Under the pieces are notes generated by a model. The model saw only the letters and a list, made by a program, of their open reading frames with translations. It was not told where the DNA came from and ran no database searches. Position numbers and translations under genes: made by a program. Below are positions 7,877-16,147 of a stretch of DNA of 64,000 nt, piece after piece. The first letter of the stretch is position 1. Each line of letters starts with the position of its first letter. The stretch lies in assembly GCA_035999365.1 (NCBI GenBank), contig DASYGT010000048.1, positions 16,128 through 80,127 of the forward strand. Direction: 5' to 3'. Source of the DNA: DASYGT01 sp035999365. Lineage in GTDB: Bacteria > Actinomycetota > Actinomycetes > Mycobacteriales > Jatrophihabitantaceae.

Positions 7877-9631
7877 GTGGAACCCGATCACGGACTTGCC
7901 CGCATCCGGCGGGTAACGGCCGAACTGGCGGCTGCCCTCGACCTTGAGTCCGTCATCGAAACGGTCGTGGCGCATGCGGCTGATGCGCTCGGCGCCTCCG
8001 TCGCCACGCTGTCGCTGCTCACCGATCCCACGACCGTGACGCTCGTCGGCATCCGCGGCGGCCAGCCGGAGACGATGGCGAAGTGGGCGACCTATTCGCT
8101 CGACGATCTGGTCCCCGCCTGCGAGGCATTGCGGTCCCGGAGGGTCGTCGCCGTAGAAGGCAGCGCGGAGATCGAGACGCGCTATCCCGCCCTCGCCGGT
8201 CAGGTGCCCGGTGATCGCTCGCTGCTGTGCCTGCCGCTGCTCGCCGGCGCCGAGCGGGTCGGTGTGATCGGCCTGACCTTCGAGGGCCGGCACACGCCGG
8301 ACGAGCGGCAGCGAGACTTCCTGGAGGTATTTGCCGAGACGTGTGCACAAGCGCTGATCCGTGTACGTGCTGTCGCCGCCGCAAGCGACCGCAGCGCCAA
8401 ATTGGCGTTTCTGTCCGACGCGTCCGTCGAGCTCGCGAGCAGCTTGGACTACCGCGCCACGCTGGCGAAGGTCGCTCACCTCGTCGTGCAGTCGCTCGGC
8501 GATTGGTGTGCCGTGGACATCGTCGACGACGGGACGCTGCACACGCTCGCCGTCGCCCACATCGATCCCGCGAAGGTCTCGTGGGCCCGCGAGATGCAGC
8601 AGCGCTACCCAACCGATCTCGACGCTCAGACCGGTGTGGCACAGGTCGTGCGTACGGGCGTCAGCGAGCTGTACCCGCAGATCACCGACGAGATGCTCGT
8701 TGAAGGCGCACGCGACGAGGAGCACCTGCAGCTCGCGCGCGATCTCGGTTTGCGCAGTGCGATGGTCGTTCCCCTCGCGGCGCGCGGCCGCGTGCTCGGC
8801 GCCATCTCGATATTGTCCGCCGAGTCCGAACGCGGCTACGGCCCCGAGGATCTGGCGATCGCCGAAGACCTGGCGCGCCGCGCCGCCATCGCGATCGACA
8901 ATGCCGAGCTGTTCAGCGAGACCCGTCAGGTCGCATTGCGCCTGCAGCACGCGGTACTGCCCGAGTCGCTGCCGACGATGGCCGGCTGGCAATTCGCCTT
9001 GCACTACAGCCCGGCCGGCCGCACCGATGTCGGTGGCGATTTCTACGACGTGCTGCCGCAGAGCGACGGAACGGTCGCCGTGATCGTGGGGGACGTGATG
9101 GGCCGCGGGGTCGTCGCCGCGGCAGCCATGGCCCAGATCCGCGCCGCGGTGCGCGCCTACGTCGCGGTCGACGCCGATCCCCAAAGCGTCGCAGCGCGGC
9201 TCGACCAGATGTTCCTCCGGTACGGGTACCAGCAGCTGGTCACAATGGTGTACGCGGTGATCGACCCCCGAACGAACCGGGTGACCGTGACGGCTGCGGG
9301 CCACCCGGCACCGATCACCATCACCTCCGACGGCGTCGCAGCGCCCCTGAGCGACGCGGTCGATCCGCCGCTCGGCGTGCATCGCCCGCAGCGGCGATCG
9401 GTCGGCGTCGAAGTCCCTCCCGACACGACGCTGCTGCTGTACACCGACGGGTTGATCGAGCGGCGCACGGAAGACATCGACCAATCGCTCGAGCGGCTGC
9501 ACGACAACGCGCGCGCCCTCGCCGGTGACGACCTGCCCAGGGCGCTTGATGCGATGGTTGACGTCGTCCGCGATCCGGACCGAGACGATGATGTGACAGC
9601 CCTCGCGATTCGGTGGGCTGCACCGCAATAG
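7877..9631 (+). CDS. GAF-GAF-PP2C (SpoIIE-type) serine phosphatase
   Basis: This 584-residue cytoplasmic protein has two GAF-like sensory domains (about residues 8-155 and 170-345) and a C-terminal SpoIIE/RsbU-type PP2C domain. The metal-binding motifs of the phosphatase are intact: GGDFYDVL near 385, GDVMGRG near 405, YTDGLIERR near 521 and DRDDDVTAL near 568. Such proteins usually dephosphorylate anti-sigma-factor antagonists in partner-switching stress pathways; the rsbW-sigF pair at 35 kb is a conceivable but unproven target. The GTG at 7877 is chosen for the GGAG seven bases upstream. A TAGAGT -10-like box at 7840 may serve it. Confidence 0.88.
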   Translation: MEPDHGLARIRRVTAELAAALDLESVIETVVAHAADALGASVATLSLLTDPTTVTLVGIRGGQPETMAKWATYSLDDLVPACEALRSRRVVAVEGSAEIETRYPALAGQVPGDRSLLCLPLLAGAERVGVIGLTFEGRHTPDERQRDFLEVFAETCAQALIRVRAVAAASDRSAKLAFLSDASVELASSLDYRATLAKVAHLVVQSLGDWCAVDIVDDGTLHTLAVAHIDPAKVSWAREMQQRYPTDLDAQTGVAQVVRTGVSELYPQITDEMLVEGARDEEHLQLARDLGLRSAMVVPLAARGRVLGAISILSAESERGYGPEDLAIAEDLARRAAIAIDNAELFSETRQVALRLQHAVLPESLPTMAGWQFALHYSPAGRTDVGGDFYDVLPQSDGTVAVIVGDVMGRGVVAAAAMAQIRAAVRAYVAVDADPQSVAARLDQMFLRYGYQQLVTMVYAVIDPRTNRVTVTAAGHPAPITITSDGVAAPLSDAVDPPLGVHRPQRRSVGVEVPPDTTLLLYTDGLIERRTEDIDQSLERLHDNARALAGDDLPRALDAMVDVVRDPDRDDDVTALAIRWAAPQ

Positions 9632-9663
9632 CGGTCGATTTCCGCTCAAGTAGCCGCACCTAC

Positions 9664-9681
9664 GGACTCCCACTAGAGTCC
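9664..9681 (+). promoter_or_regulatory. Inverted repeat overlapping a putative -10 box
   Basis: The perfect arms GGACTC and GAGTCC are separated by CCACTA, six bases before the GTG of the HTH-Mop gene. TAGAGT at 9674-9679 fits an actinobacterial -10 element and would place the transcript start at or next to the start codon, giving a leaderless message. The repeat covers this -10, as expected of a repressor site, possibly autoregulation by the downstream protein. Confidence 0.45.
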
Positions 9682-9686
9682 CACCC

Positions 9687-10094
9687 GTGCCTGCGTATCG
9701 CCTGAAAGAGGCTGCCGACCTGCTCGGGGTCAGCGACGACACGCTTCGCCGCTGGGCCGACAGCGGGCGGATCGCGACGTCGAACGACGATGCCGGCCGC
9801 CGGGTGATCGACGGTGCCGACCTCGCGGCCTTGGCCGAACAAGTGGCGCCGCCGGTACCCGAGGCGCGCGCGATCACTCGTGAGTCGGCCCGCAACCGCT
9901 TCGTCGGTCTCGTGACCCGGGTCGTGCGCGACTCAGTCATGGCGCAGGTCGAACTGCAGTGCGGTCCGTACCGCGTCGTGTCGCTCATGAGCAGGGAGGC
10001 GGCCGATGAGCTGGGTCTCGAGCCCGGCGTCACCGCTGTCGCGTCGGTCAAGTCCACCAATGTCGTCGTCGAAGTTCCCGAGGAGTCCCGTTGA
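9687..10094 (+). CDS. Helix-turn-helix regulator with C-terminal Mop molybdate-binding domain
   Basis: This 135-residue protein starts with an excisionase/MerR-like helix-turn-helix (YRLKEAADLLGVSDDTLRRW). A Mop/TOBE domain at about residues 68-132 (SARNRFVGLVTRVV, then GVTAVASVKSTNVVVEVP) is the fold that binds molybdate in ModE and molbindins. It is the first gene of the molybdate transport operon and overlaps modA. A role as a molybdate-responsive regulator or molybdate store follows from domains and context. It is much shorter than ModE. Confidence 0.85.
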   Translation: MPAYRLKEAADLLGVSDDTLRRWADSGRIATSNDDAGRRVIDGADLAALAEQVAPPVPEARAITRESARNRFVGLVTRVVRDSVMAQVELQCGPYRVVSLMSREAADELGLEPGVTAVASVKSTNVVVEVPEESR

Positions 10095-10849
10095 AGCGCA
10101 TCGCCGCTGCCGTTGTCGTTGCCGCTGTCCTTTCCGTGTCCGGCTGCTCGAGTTCGAAGGCATCCTCTGGTCCTGCCGGCGGAACCATCACGGTGTACGC
10201 GGCGTCGTCGCTCACGGGCGCGTTCAACAAGATCGCGAAAGCGTTCGAACTTGCCAATCCGGGCGTGCACGTGAAGTTCAGCTTCGGCGCGAGTTCCACG
10301 CTCGCGACGCAGATCACCAGCGGCGCTCCGGCGGACGTCTTCGCGTCGGCATCGCCGAAGAACATGACGTCGGTCGTCCAAGCCGGCGACGCCGCGAGCT
10401 CGGCCAACTTCGCGAAGAACGCCATGGAGATCGCCGCGGCACCGGGCAACCCGGCACATGTCACCGCCGTACCCGACCTCGCCAAGTCTTCGGTCAAGGT
10501 CGCACTGTGTGAGCCGACGGTGCCGTGCGGATCGGTGGCGCTGCAGGTGTTCAAGAACGCCAACGTCACGGTGCACGCAGTCTCGTTGGAACAGGACGTC
10601 AAGTCGACGCTCGCCAAGATCGAGCTCGGCGAGGTCGACGCCGGAGTCGTGTACGTCACCGATGTGTTGTCCGCCGGAGCCAAGGTTGTCGCTGTTCCGA
10701 TCCCGGACAGCCTCAATTCCTCCACCGAGTATCCGATCGCTGCGCTCACCCACTCGGCCCAGTCGGCGCTCGCGCAGAGGTTCGTCGCATTCGTCACGTC
10801 GAGTGCCGGTCAGGCCGTGCTCCAGGCGGCCGGTTTCCAGCACCCATGA
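10091..10849 (+). CDS. modA: Molybdate ABC transporter, substrate-binding lipoprotein
   Basis: ModA binds molybdate or tungstate outside the membrane. The 252-residue protein opens with a lipoprotein signal peptide whose lipobox is VSGC (Cys near residue 19). The mature part has the ModA signatures YAASSLTGAFNKIAKAFE, FSFGASSTLATQI and GAPADVFASAS, and a late ALTHSAQSALAQRFVAFV. The start is a TTG that overlaps the stop of the upstream gene (TTGA). The 3' end overlaps modB. Confidence 0.93.
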   Translation: MKRIAAAVVVAAVLSVSGCSSSKASSGPAGGTITVYAASSLTGAFNKIAKAFELANPGVHVKFSFGASSTLATQITSGAPADVFASASPKNMTSVVQAGDAASSANFAKNAMEIAAAPGNPAHVTAVPDLAKSSVKVALCEPTVPCGSVALQVFKNANVTVHAVSLEQDVKSTLAKIELGEVDAGVVYVTDVLSAGAKVVAVPIPDSLNSSTEYPIAALTHSAQSALAQRFVAFVTSSAGQAVLQAAGFQHP

Positions 10850-11652
10850 GCCGCCGCGGGCGTCCCGGTGATACGCCCGCTGTCCTGTACCCGCCAGCAG
10901 TCCTGGGACTGCTGTTCCTGGCGCTGCCTGTCGTCGGCCTGCTCGTACGCGCGCCGTGGAGCAGCCTGCGCCACATCTACGCGCACAGTGACCTCCACGA
11001 CGCACTGCGCATCTCGATCCTCACCTCGTTGAGCGCGACCCTGGCCTCGTTGGTACTCGGCGTGCCACTCGCATGGGTGCTTGCCCGCGTGCGGTTGCCG
11101 GGGATGGCCGTGGTGCGGTCGATCGTCACGATGCCGCTCGTGCTGCCGCCTGTGGTCGGCGGTGTCGCACTGTTCCTCGCCTTCGGCCGCAAGGGATTCC
11201 TCGGTCAGTACCTGCATTCGTGGTTCGGTCTCGATCTCGCCTTCTCGCTGCGGGGTGTCGTCATCGCCGAAGCGTTCGTCGCGATGCCGTTCCTCGTCGT
11301 AACGATGGAGGGTGCGTTCCGGCAGGCCGATCGGCATCTGGAAGAGGCTGCGGCCACGCTGGGTGCGTCCCGGTTGCGGACGTTCACGCGCGTGACGGTG
11401 CCGCTCGTCGTCCCGTCGCTGGTCGCCGGCCTGGTGCTGTGCTGGGCGCGCGCCATCGGCGAGTTCGGCGCGACGCTGATCTTCGGGGGCAACGTCCCAG
11501 GGGCCACCCAGACCATGCCGACGCTGATCCTCGACGCCTTCCAGAACCGCCCCGAGGACGCTGTCGCGCTCAGCCTCCCGTTGATGCTCATCGCCGTGGT
11601 GGTGCTCGCCGCGCTGCGCGACAAGTGGCTCAGGCCGGTGGCCAGTTCGTGA
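10846..11652 (+). CDS. modB: Molybdate ABC transporter permease
   Basis: This 268-residue protein with about six membrane helices carries the EAA loop of binding-protein-dependent permeases (EEAAATLGASRLRTFTRVTVP). The family-typical AIGEFGATLIFGGN follows, common to ModB and CysT proteins. The ATG at 10846 overlaps the modA stop, and its own stop overlaps the modC GTG. An open frame extends upstream through modA but is not part of the protein. Confidence 0.93.
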   Translation: MSRRGRPGDTPAVLYPPAVLGLLFLALPVVGLLVRAPWSSLRHIYAHSDLHDALRISILTSLSATLASLVLGVPLAWVLARVRLPGMAVVRSIVTMPLVLPPVVGGVALFLAFGRKGFLGQYLHSWFGLDLAFSLRGVVIAEAFVAMPFLVVTMEGAFRQADRHLEEAAATLGASRLRTFTRVTVPLVVPSLVAGLVLCWARAIGEFGATLIFGGNVPGATQTMPTLILDAFQNRPEDAVALSLPLMLIAVVVLAALRDKWLRPVASS

Positions 11653-12725
11653 GCGGGCTGCTGTTCGACGCGCGGGTCCGGCAGGGCTCGTTCACCCTCG
11701 CTGCGACAGTGCGGGCCGCACCCGGGGAGATCGTCGCGATCCTGGGGCCGAACGGGGCGGGCAAGTCGACTCTGCTGCGAACGGTGGCAGGTCTGCACCC
11801 CGCAGAGTCGGGGCGAATCGAGCTCGACGGTGTGCCGTTGGACGATCCGTCGACACGGCAGTATCTCCCCGCTGCGCAGCGCCGCATCGGCGTCGTTTTC
11901 CAGGATCACCGACTGTTTCCGCACCTGAGCGCCGTCGACAACGTCGCCTTCGGGCTGCGGGCACAAGGGATGCCGCGAGCTGCGGCTCGATCGGCCGCCC
12001 GCCAGTGGCTGGTTCGCGTCGGTCTCGCCGAGCACGCGCAGGATCGACCAGGCCGGCTGTCCGGCGGTCAGGCCCAGCGTGTCGCGCTGGCACGAGCACT
12101 GGCCTGCGAACCGCGGCTTTTGCTGCTCGACGAACCGTTGGCATCATTGGACGTTCAGACGCGCGCCGAGGTCCAGGGTGAACTGCGGACCCATCTCGCG
12201 ACGTTCGCCGGGCCGACACTCTTCGTGACGCACGACCCGATCGAAGCTCTGCTGCTGGCTCGCCGGATCGTCGTGCTCGAAGGCGGCACTGTGGTTCAGG
12301 ACGGTACGGCGGCGCAGATCACCGGGCGCCCCGTGACTCCGTACGTCGCCCGCCTGGTCGGCATGAATCTGTACAGGGGCCACGCGGTTCGTGGCACCGT
12401 CGAGTTGGACGGCGGTGGCGTACTCGTCGTACCGGATGCGCGGGACGGGCGAGTGCTGGTGTCGGTGCGCCCGTCTGCATTTACGGTGCATACCGAGCAG
12501 CCGCACGCCAGCAGCGCGCGCAACGTGCTGCCGGGAATCGTGCGGGCGATGGCGCCTCTCGCCGACCGGATTCGCCTGACAGTGGCGGGAACGGTCGAGA
12601 CGCTCGTCGATGTCACGGCCCCCGCGGTGGCCGAACTCGGCTTGGTGCCCGGTCATCAGGTGTGGCTCGCCGCAAAGGCGACCGATCTCGAGAGCTATCC
12701 AGAACCGGCGGGTGATCGCCCGTAG
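11649..12725 (+). CDS. modC: Molybdate ABC transporter ATP-binding protein
   Basis: The 358-residue ATPase has Walker A GPNGAGKST near residue 35, the signature LSGGQAQRVALARAL, Walker B LLLLDEPLASLD, and a switch His in FVTHD. After about residue 240 comes a TOBE/Mop domain, used by ModC proteins to bind molybdate and regulate transport. The GTG at 11649 overlaps the modB stop. With modA and modB it forms a complete high-affinity importer. Confidence 0.93.
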   Translation: MSGLLFDARVRQGSFTLAATVRAAPGEIVAILGPNGAGKSTLLRTVAGLHPAESGRIELDGVPLDDPSTRQYLPAAQRRIGVVFQDHRLFPHLSAVDNVAFGLRAQGMPRAAARSAARQWLVRVGLAEHAQDRPGRLSGGQAQRVALARALACEPRLLLLDEPLASLDVQTRAEVQGELRTHLATFAGPTLFVTHDPIEALLLARRIVVLEGGTVVQDGTAAQITGRPVTPYVARLVGMNLYRGHAVRGTVELDGGGVLVVPDARDGRVLVSVRPSAFTVHTEQPHASSARNVLPGIVRAMAPLADRIRLTVAGTVETLVDVTAPAVAELGLVPGHQVWLAAKATDLESYPEPAGDRP

Positions 12726-12745
12726 CGGCGTGGCACGCTGAGGAC

Positions 12746-12982
12746 GTGGCTGACGTCGTCGTGCGCTTCTGGGCTGGGGCACAGCGCGCAGCGGGATGCG
12801 CCGAACAGGGGCTGGCGGCCGACACGCTCGATGAGCTGGTGACGGCGCTTGGGCGCCGGCCCGAGCTGGCCAAGGTCTGCGCGGCGGCGTCCTTCCTCGT
12901 CGATGGCGTTCAGGCCGGCGGCACGACGAAGCTGCACGACGGAGCCATTGTCGACGTGCTTCCCCCGTTTGCGGGCGGCTGA
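12746..12982 (+). CDS. moaD: MoaD/ThiS-family sulfur carrier protein
   Basis: This 78-residue ubiquitin-like protein ends in FAGG. The terminal Gly-Gly is the site where MoaD is adenylated and thiocarboxylated so that molybdopterin synthase can insert the dithiolene sulfur. VVVRFWAGAQRAAG at the start and VDVLPPFAGG at the end fit MoaD better than ThiS, as does its place 20 bases after modC. The partner subunit MoaE is not in the window. Confidence 0.85.
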   Translation: MADVVVRFWAGAQRAAGCAEQGLAADTLDELVTALGRRPELAKVCAAASFLVDGVQAGGTTKLHDGAIVDVLPPFAGG

Positions 12983-13107
12983 CGCACGTTGGTCGATCTG
13001 CGGTAACCCGCACGTCACACTCGCACGCCACCCTGGTACTGCCACCCACCAGGGGCAATCGAGCGCTCACGAGGTGCTCGACCTCCGTCCAGGAAGGAGA
13101 CGATGTG

Positions 13108-13284
13108 ATGACGAGGAAGTCGCCCGATCACGACCGATACGTCGCCAAGGTCAATAGCCTGGTCACCACCGGCCGTGACGACATGATCGACGAGATGGTC
13201 AGCGATTACGCGCGCACGCAGGAGTCCGGGCGCGAGGTGTTCTGGGATGCCAGGCGGGGCTGGCCGGTCGGACGCCGTCGGTAA
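13108..13284 (+). CDS. Small protein of unknown function, 58 residues
   Basis: The frame begins MTRKSPDHDRYVAKV and ends FWDARRGWPVGRRR. It is soluble, has no cysteines, and carries an acidic patch (DDMIDEMVSDY) and a basic tail. An AAGGAG eight bases upstream of the ATG supports translation; a GTG one codon earlier is possible. I do not recognise the family. It stands between moaD and the HAD phosphatase with no obvious functional link. Confidence 0.6.
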   Translation: MTRKSPDHDRYVAKVNSLVTTGRDDMIDEMVSDYARTQESGREVFWDARRGWPVGRRR

Positions 13285-13326
13285 GCCGGATGTTTGGCTG
13301 CCAGGCCGATTGGGCAGCACTCCGGC

Positions 13327-14010
13327 ATGCCCGACACGACCCGTCGCGGAGTGCTGTTCGATGTCGATGGCACCCTCGTCGACACCACCTACCTGCACGC
13401 CGTCTGCTGGGGCGAGGCGTTGCGCCAGCATGAGCACGACATTCCCATGGCGACGGTGCATCGCAGCATCGGGATGGGTTCTGATCGGCTGCTCGAGCAC
13501 CTGCTCGGCAAGGATCGCGACACGAGCCAGGACGCCGATCTGACGACGGCGCACCTCGCCCTCTACCGGCAGTTCTGGGGTCGGCTCCGCCCCCTTCCCG
13601 GCGCAGCGGAACTGCTGCGCTCGTGTGCCGAGAGCGGTCTGAGCGTGGTACTGGCGTCGTCAGCGGGGCGCGACGAACTCGACGCACTGCGTTCTGCGCT
13701 CGGCGCAGACGACGCGATCGCGGCGGCGACAAGTTCGTCTGACGCGGAGTCGAGCAAGCCCGCACCGGACATCCTGGAGGTGGCGATGGCGAAGTCCGGG
13801 TTGCGTCCGGAGGATGTGGCCTTCGTCGGGGACGCAGTGTGGGATGGCGCGGCTGCCACGCGTGCCGGCGTGACCTTCATCGGCCTGACCTGCGGCGGGA
13901 CCAGTGAAGCCGAACTGTACGAAGCGAGTGCCGTCGAGGTGTGGCGAGATCCCGCGCACTTGCGCGAGCACCTGGGCACGAGCGCGATTGGTGCGCTGGT
14001 ACGACGATGA
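13327..14010 (+). CDS. HAD-superfamily hydrolase, phosphoglycolate-phosphatase-like
   Basis: This 227-residue protein has the HAD motifs in order: motif I FDVDGTLVD (nucleophile Asp) near residue 10, motif II in VLASSAG, the Lys of motif III in SSKPAPDI, and motif IV GDAVWDGAAATRAG. The alpha-helical cap after motif I places it with phosphoglycolate phosphatase and beta-phosphoglucomutase types. The substrate cannot be read from the sequence. The ATG at 13327 is chosen; a TTG at 13294 in the same frame adds eleven residues with no homology. Confidence 0.85.
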   Translation: MPDTTRRGVLFDVDGTLVDTTYLHAVCWGEALRQHEHDIPMATVHRSIGMGSDRLLEHLLGKDRDTSQDADLTTAHLALYRQFWGRLRPLPGAAELLRSCAESGLSVVLASSAGRDELDALRSALGADDAIAAATSSSDAESSKPAPDILEVAMAKSGLRPEDVAFVGDAVWDGAAATRAGVTFIGLTCGGTSEAELYEASAVEVWRDPAHLREHLGTSAIGALVRR

Positions 14011-14021
14011 CGCCGGCGTCA
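14008..14021. repeat. Perfect 14-bp palindrome joining two convergent stop codons
   Basis: TGACGCCGGCGTCA contains the TGA of the plus-strand HAD gene and, on the other strand, the TGA of the F420/PPOX gene, symmetrically. Each transcript could form a small GC-rich hairpin at its stop. It has no T-tract, so it is at best a weak or factor-assisted terminator. Confidence 0.5.
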
Positions 14022-14429
14022 GCCCGCCACGTTGGGTCCGGCCCGGTCGATCGCGAAACGGATGAGGACGCGCTGATCGGCGATCATTGCGCGCCGGTAG
14101 TCGTCCCAGTCGGGATGCTCTCCGGAGACGCGCCGGTAGTAGTCGACGAGTAGGTCGACGACCCCGGGCCCGTCGACGATCTCTGCGGTGCCCTCGACCT
14201 GCACCCATTCACCGTAGAAGCCGTCATTGATCCCGACGAGTGACACGCGTGGGTCGCGCCGCAGGTTGCGCACCTTTACCGACGGTTCGCGGGTGCTGAT
14301 GATCACCTGTCCGGTGTCGTCGACGGCGACCGTCACCGGCGACATCTGCGGCCTGCCGTCGGCGCGGAACGTCGCCAGCACGCCACGATGGTGAGCCCTC
14401 AGGAATGCACCTGCCTCAGCTGCGTCCAT
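14019..14429 (-). CDS. PPOX-class F420-dependent or FMN oxidoreductase
   Basis: This 136-residue split-barrel protein resembles the pyridoxamine-5'-phosphate-oxidase-like F420 enzymes of actinobacteria: FLRAHHRGVLATFRADGRPQMSPVTV, then STREPSVKVRNLRRDPRVSL and GEWVQVEGTAEIVDG. Members reduce or oxidise small molecules with F420H2 or FMN; the substrate is unknown. The start lies two bases after the stop of the upstream phosphatidylethanolamine-binding-like gene, so the two are probably one operon. The ATG used excludes an unrelated N-terminal extension. Confidence 0.85.
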   Translation of the reverse strand: MDAAEAGAFLRAHHRGVLATFRADGRPQMSPVTVAVDDTGQVIISTREPSVKVRNLRRDPRVSLVGINDGFYGEWVQVEGTAEIVDGPGVVDLLVDYYRRVSGEHPDWDDYRRAMIADQRVLIRFAIDRAGPNVAG

Positions 14430-14430
14430 G

Positions 14431-14985
14431 TCAGCGCTGGAAGGTCGGGACGATCTGTGCCCGCGCCAGCGTGTGGAACGCGAGATTGAACGACACGACC
14501 GCGGCACTGGCACTGTCGTCGAAACCACCGGCGTCGCGCAGGCTCTCCACATCCACCGCATGGACGACGAAGTAGTACCGGTGCGGTACGTCGTTGTCCG
14601 GCGGGTACGCGCCGCCGTAGTCCTTGCTGCCCAAGTCGTTGCGAACGTGGAATGCCGAACCTGGCAACGGATCACCCGCCGCGCCGGCACCGGCCGGCAA
14701 CTGCGTGGTATCGGCCGGAAGATCGACAAGGATCCAGTGCCAGAATCCCGATGGCGTCGGGGCGTCGGGGTCGTAGCACGTCACGACGAAGCTCTTCGTG
14801 CCCTCCGGGAATCCGTTCCAGGACAGCTGCGGAGACCGGTTCTCGGCTCCATCGGCGGCCCCGCCGGCCGCGTGGATGGCAGGCATCGGTGTGCCGTCCT
14901 CGACGTCGGTGCTGGTCACAGTGAACGTCGGAAGGGCGGGCAGCTTCTGGTACGGATCTTCGGCTCGGGGCCGGTCTAGGCTCAT
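14431..14985 (-). CDS. YbhB/YbcL (PEBP-like) protein
   Basis: This 184-residue protein belongs to the phosphatidylethanolamine-binding-protein-like family of bacteria. Recognisable motifs are LSWNGFPEGTKSF, CYDPDAPTPSGFWHWIL and DYGGAYPPDNDVPHRYYF. Cellular function is poorly defined; some homologues resemble Raf kinase inhibitors. No signal peptide is seen. The ATG at 14985 has an AGGAGG eleven bases upstream. The gene is divergent from the flavin reductase at 15064. Confidence 0.88.
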   Translation of the reverse strand: MSLDRPRAEDPYQKLPALPTFTVTSTDVEDGTPMPAIHAAGGAADGAENRSPQLSWNGFPEGTKSFVVTCYDPDAPTPSGFWHWILVDLPADTTQLPAGAGAAGDPLPGSAFHVRNDLGSKDYGGAYPPDNDVPHRYYFVVHAVDVESLRDAGGFDDSASAAVVSFNLAFHTLARAQIVPTFQR

Positions 14986-15063
14986 CGCGCGGTTCCTCCT
15001 GAATGAAACGGATCGTGCCTTCGACCCTAGAGTGGATCGCATCAGCGAGGTAGGGGAGCCGTC

Positions 15064-15684
15064 ATGGGGGACGCCAGCGACGGAAAGTTCGTGGTCGGCA
15101 TCGGCGGATCGACGAACGCGGACTCGGTCACGTCTGTGTTGCTGCGCATCGCGCTCGGCATGGTCGCCGAGCAGGGGGCCGAAACAGCGTCGTTCGGTGC
15201 CGACGCGATGATGGCACTGCCGATGTACGCCCCACCGGGAGAGTCGGCGGACCCCGCCCCGAATGCGCTCGTCGATGCGGTGCGCCGAGCCGACGCGGTC
15301 ATCATCTCGACGCCGGGATATCACGGTGCGATGTCCGGACTCGTCAAGAACGCCGTCGATCACCTCGAAGCGCTGCGTGATGACGACCGGCCATACCTCG
15401 AAGGTCGGCCGGTCGGCCTGATCGTCGCTGCGGGCGGCTGGCAGGCATGCGGCACGACGCTCGTCTCGGCACGGTCGGTCGTCCACTCGTTGCGGGGATG
15501 GCCGACACCGCTCGGCGTCACGGTGAACTCGTTCGAGCAGCAGTCCGGCCCCGACGGTCGGTTCGATGAGCGCGTCCGCGGCGGCCTACGGATCATGTCC
15601 GAACAGCTCATCGCATTCATGTCGTGGCACGGCGCAACGAAATCTCCGCTCGAGATCGGCGAGCCGGCCCGCGCGACCTCATAG
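15064..15684 (+). CDS. NADPH-dependent FMN reductase family protein
   Basis: This 206-residue flavodoxin-fold protein has VVGIGGSTNADSVT near the start for the flavin phosphate loop. ADAVIISTPGYHGAMSGLVKNAVDHL is the FMN-binding region of NADPH-dependent FMN reductases. Possible roles are quinone, chromate or flavin reduction. GGGGAG lies upstream of the ATG, and a TAGAGT -10-like box sits at 15028. Confidence 0.85.
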   Translation: MGDASDGKFVVGIGGSTNADSVTSVLLRIALGMVAEQGAETASFGADAMMALPMYAPPGESADPAPNALVDAVRRADAVIISTPGYHGAMSGLVKNAVDHLEALRDDDRPYLEGRPVGLIVAAGGWQACGTTLVSARSVVHSLRGWPTPLGVTVNSFEQQSGPDGRFDERVRGGLRIMSEQLIAFMSWHGATKSPLEIGEPARATS

Positions 15685-15703
15685 ACGGCTTACCGGGTGA
15701 TCT

Positions 15704-16123
15704 TCAGCTCGGCACGTCGAGCCGCAGCCGCCTCTGCTCGACGAGCATGCAGCGATTCTCGACGTACAGCAGGCCGGCGTCGGCGGCGATGGCGCGTGCC
15801 TCCTCCGACGCTATGTGCAGCTGCAGCCAGAGTGCGGAGGCACCGGCGGACACAGCCTGGCGGGCGACCTCCGGCGTCGCTGCCGATGGGCGGAACACCT
15901 GCACGAGGCCGATCTGTTCCGGTACCTCGCCGAGGGTGCGGTAGACCGGCTCGCCGAGAATCGTGCGGGCCTCGAGGTTGACCGGAATTATCCGCCAGCC
16001 GCGGCTCTGCATGTACTCCGGCACATAGTGTGCGGGCTTGTCCGGCATGCGGCTTGCGCCGACGACCGTGATGGTGTCGTACGTGCGGAGAACCTCCTCG
16101 ACAGCCGCGTCCTCATCGATCAT
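15704..16123 (-). CDS. CoA-binding domain protein
   Basis: This 139-residue protein is a stand-alone Rossmann-type CoA-binding domain: TITVVGASRMPDKPAHYVPEYM near the start and GWRIIPVNLEARTILG after it. The fold is shared with succinyl-CoA synthetase alpha, but no catalytic domain is attached. Such proteins bind CoA and may be involved in CoA-linked regulation. The convergent stop lies 19 bases from the flavin reductase. Confidence 0.85.
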   Translation of the reverse strand: MIDEDAAVEEVLRTYDTITVVGASRMPDKPAHYVPEYMQSRGWRIIPVNLEARTILGEPVYRTLGEVPEQIGLVQVFRPSAATPEVARQAVSAGASALWLQLHIASEEARAIAADAGLLYVENRCMLVEQRRLRLDVPS

Positions 16124-16147
16124 GTCCTCACCTTAGAGTGGTCGTTC

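Noticed and set aside
7700..11005. Very long minus-strand frame (over 1000 codons) opposite the phosphatase and mod genes
   Set aside because: It is antisense to five well-recognised genes, is rich in Arg/Gly/His as shadow frames are, and matches no protein family.
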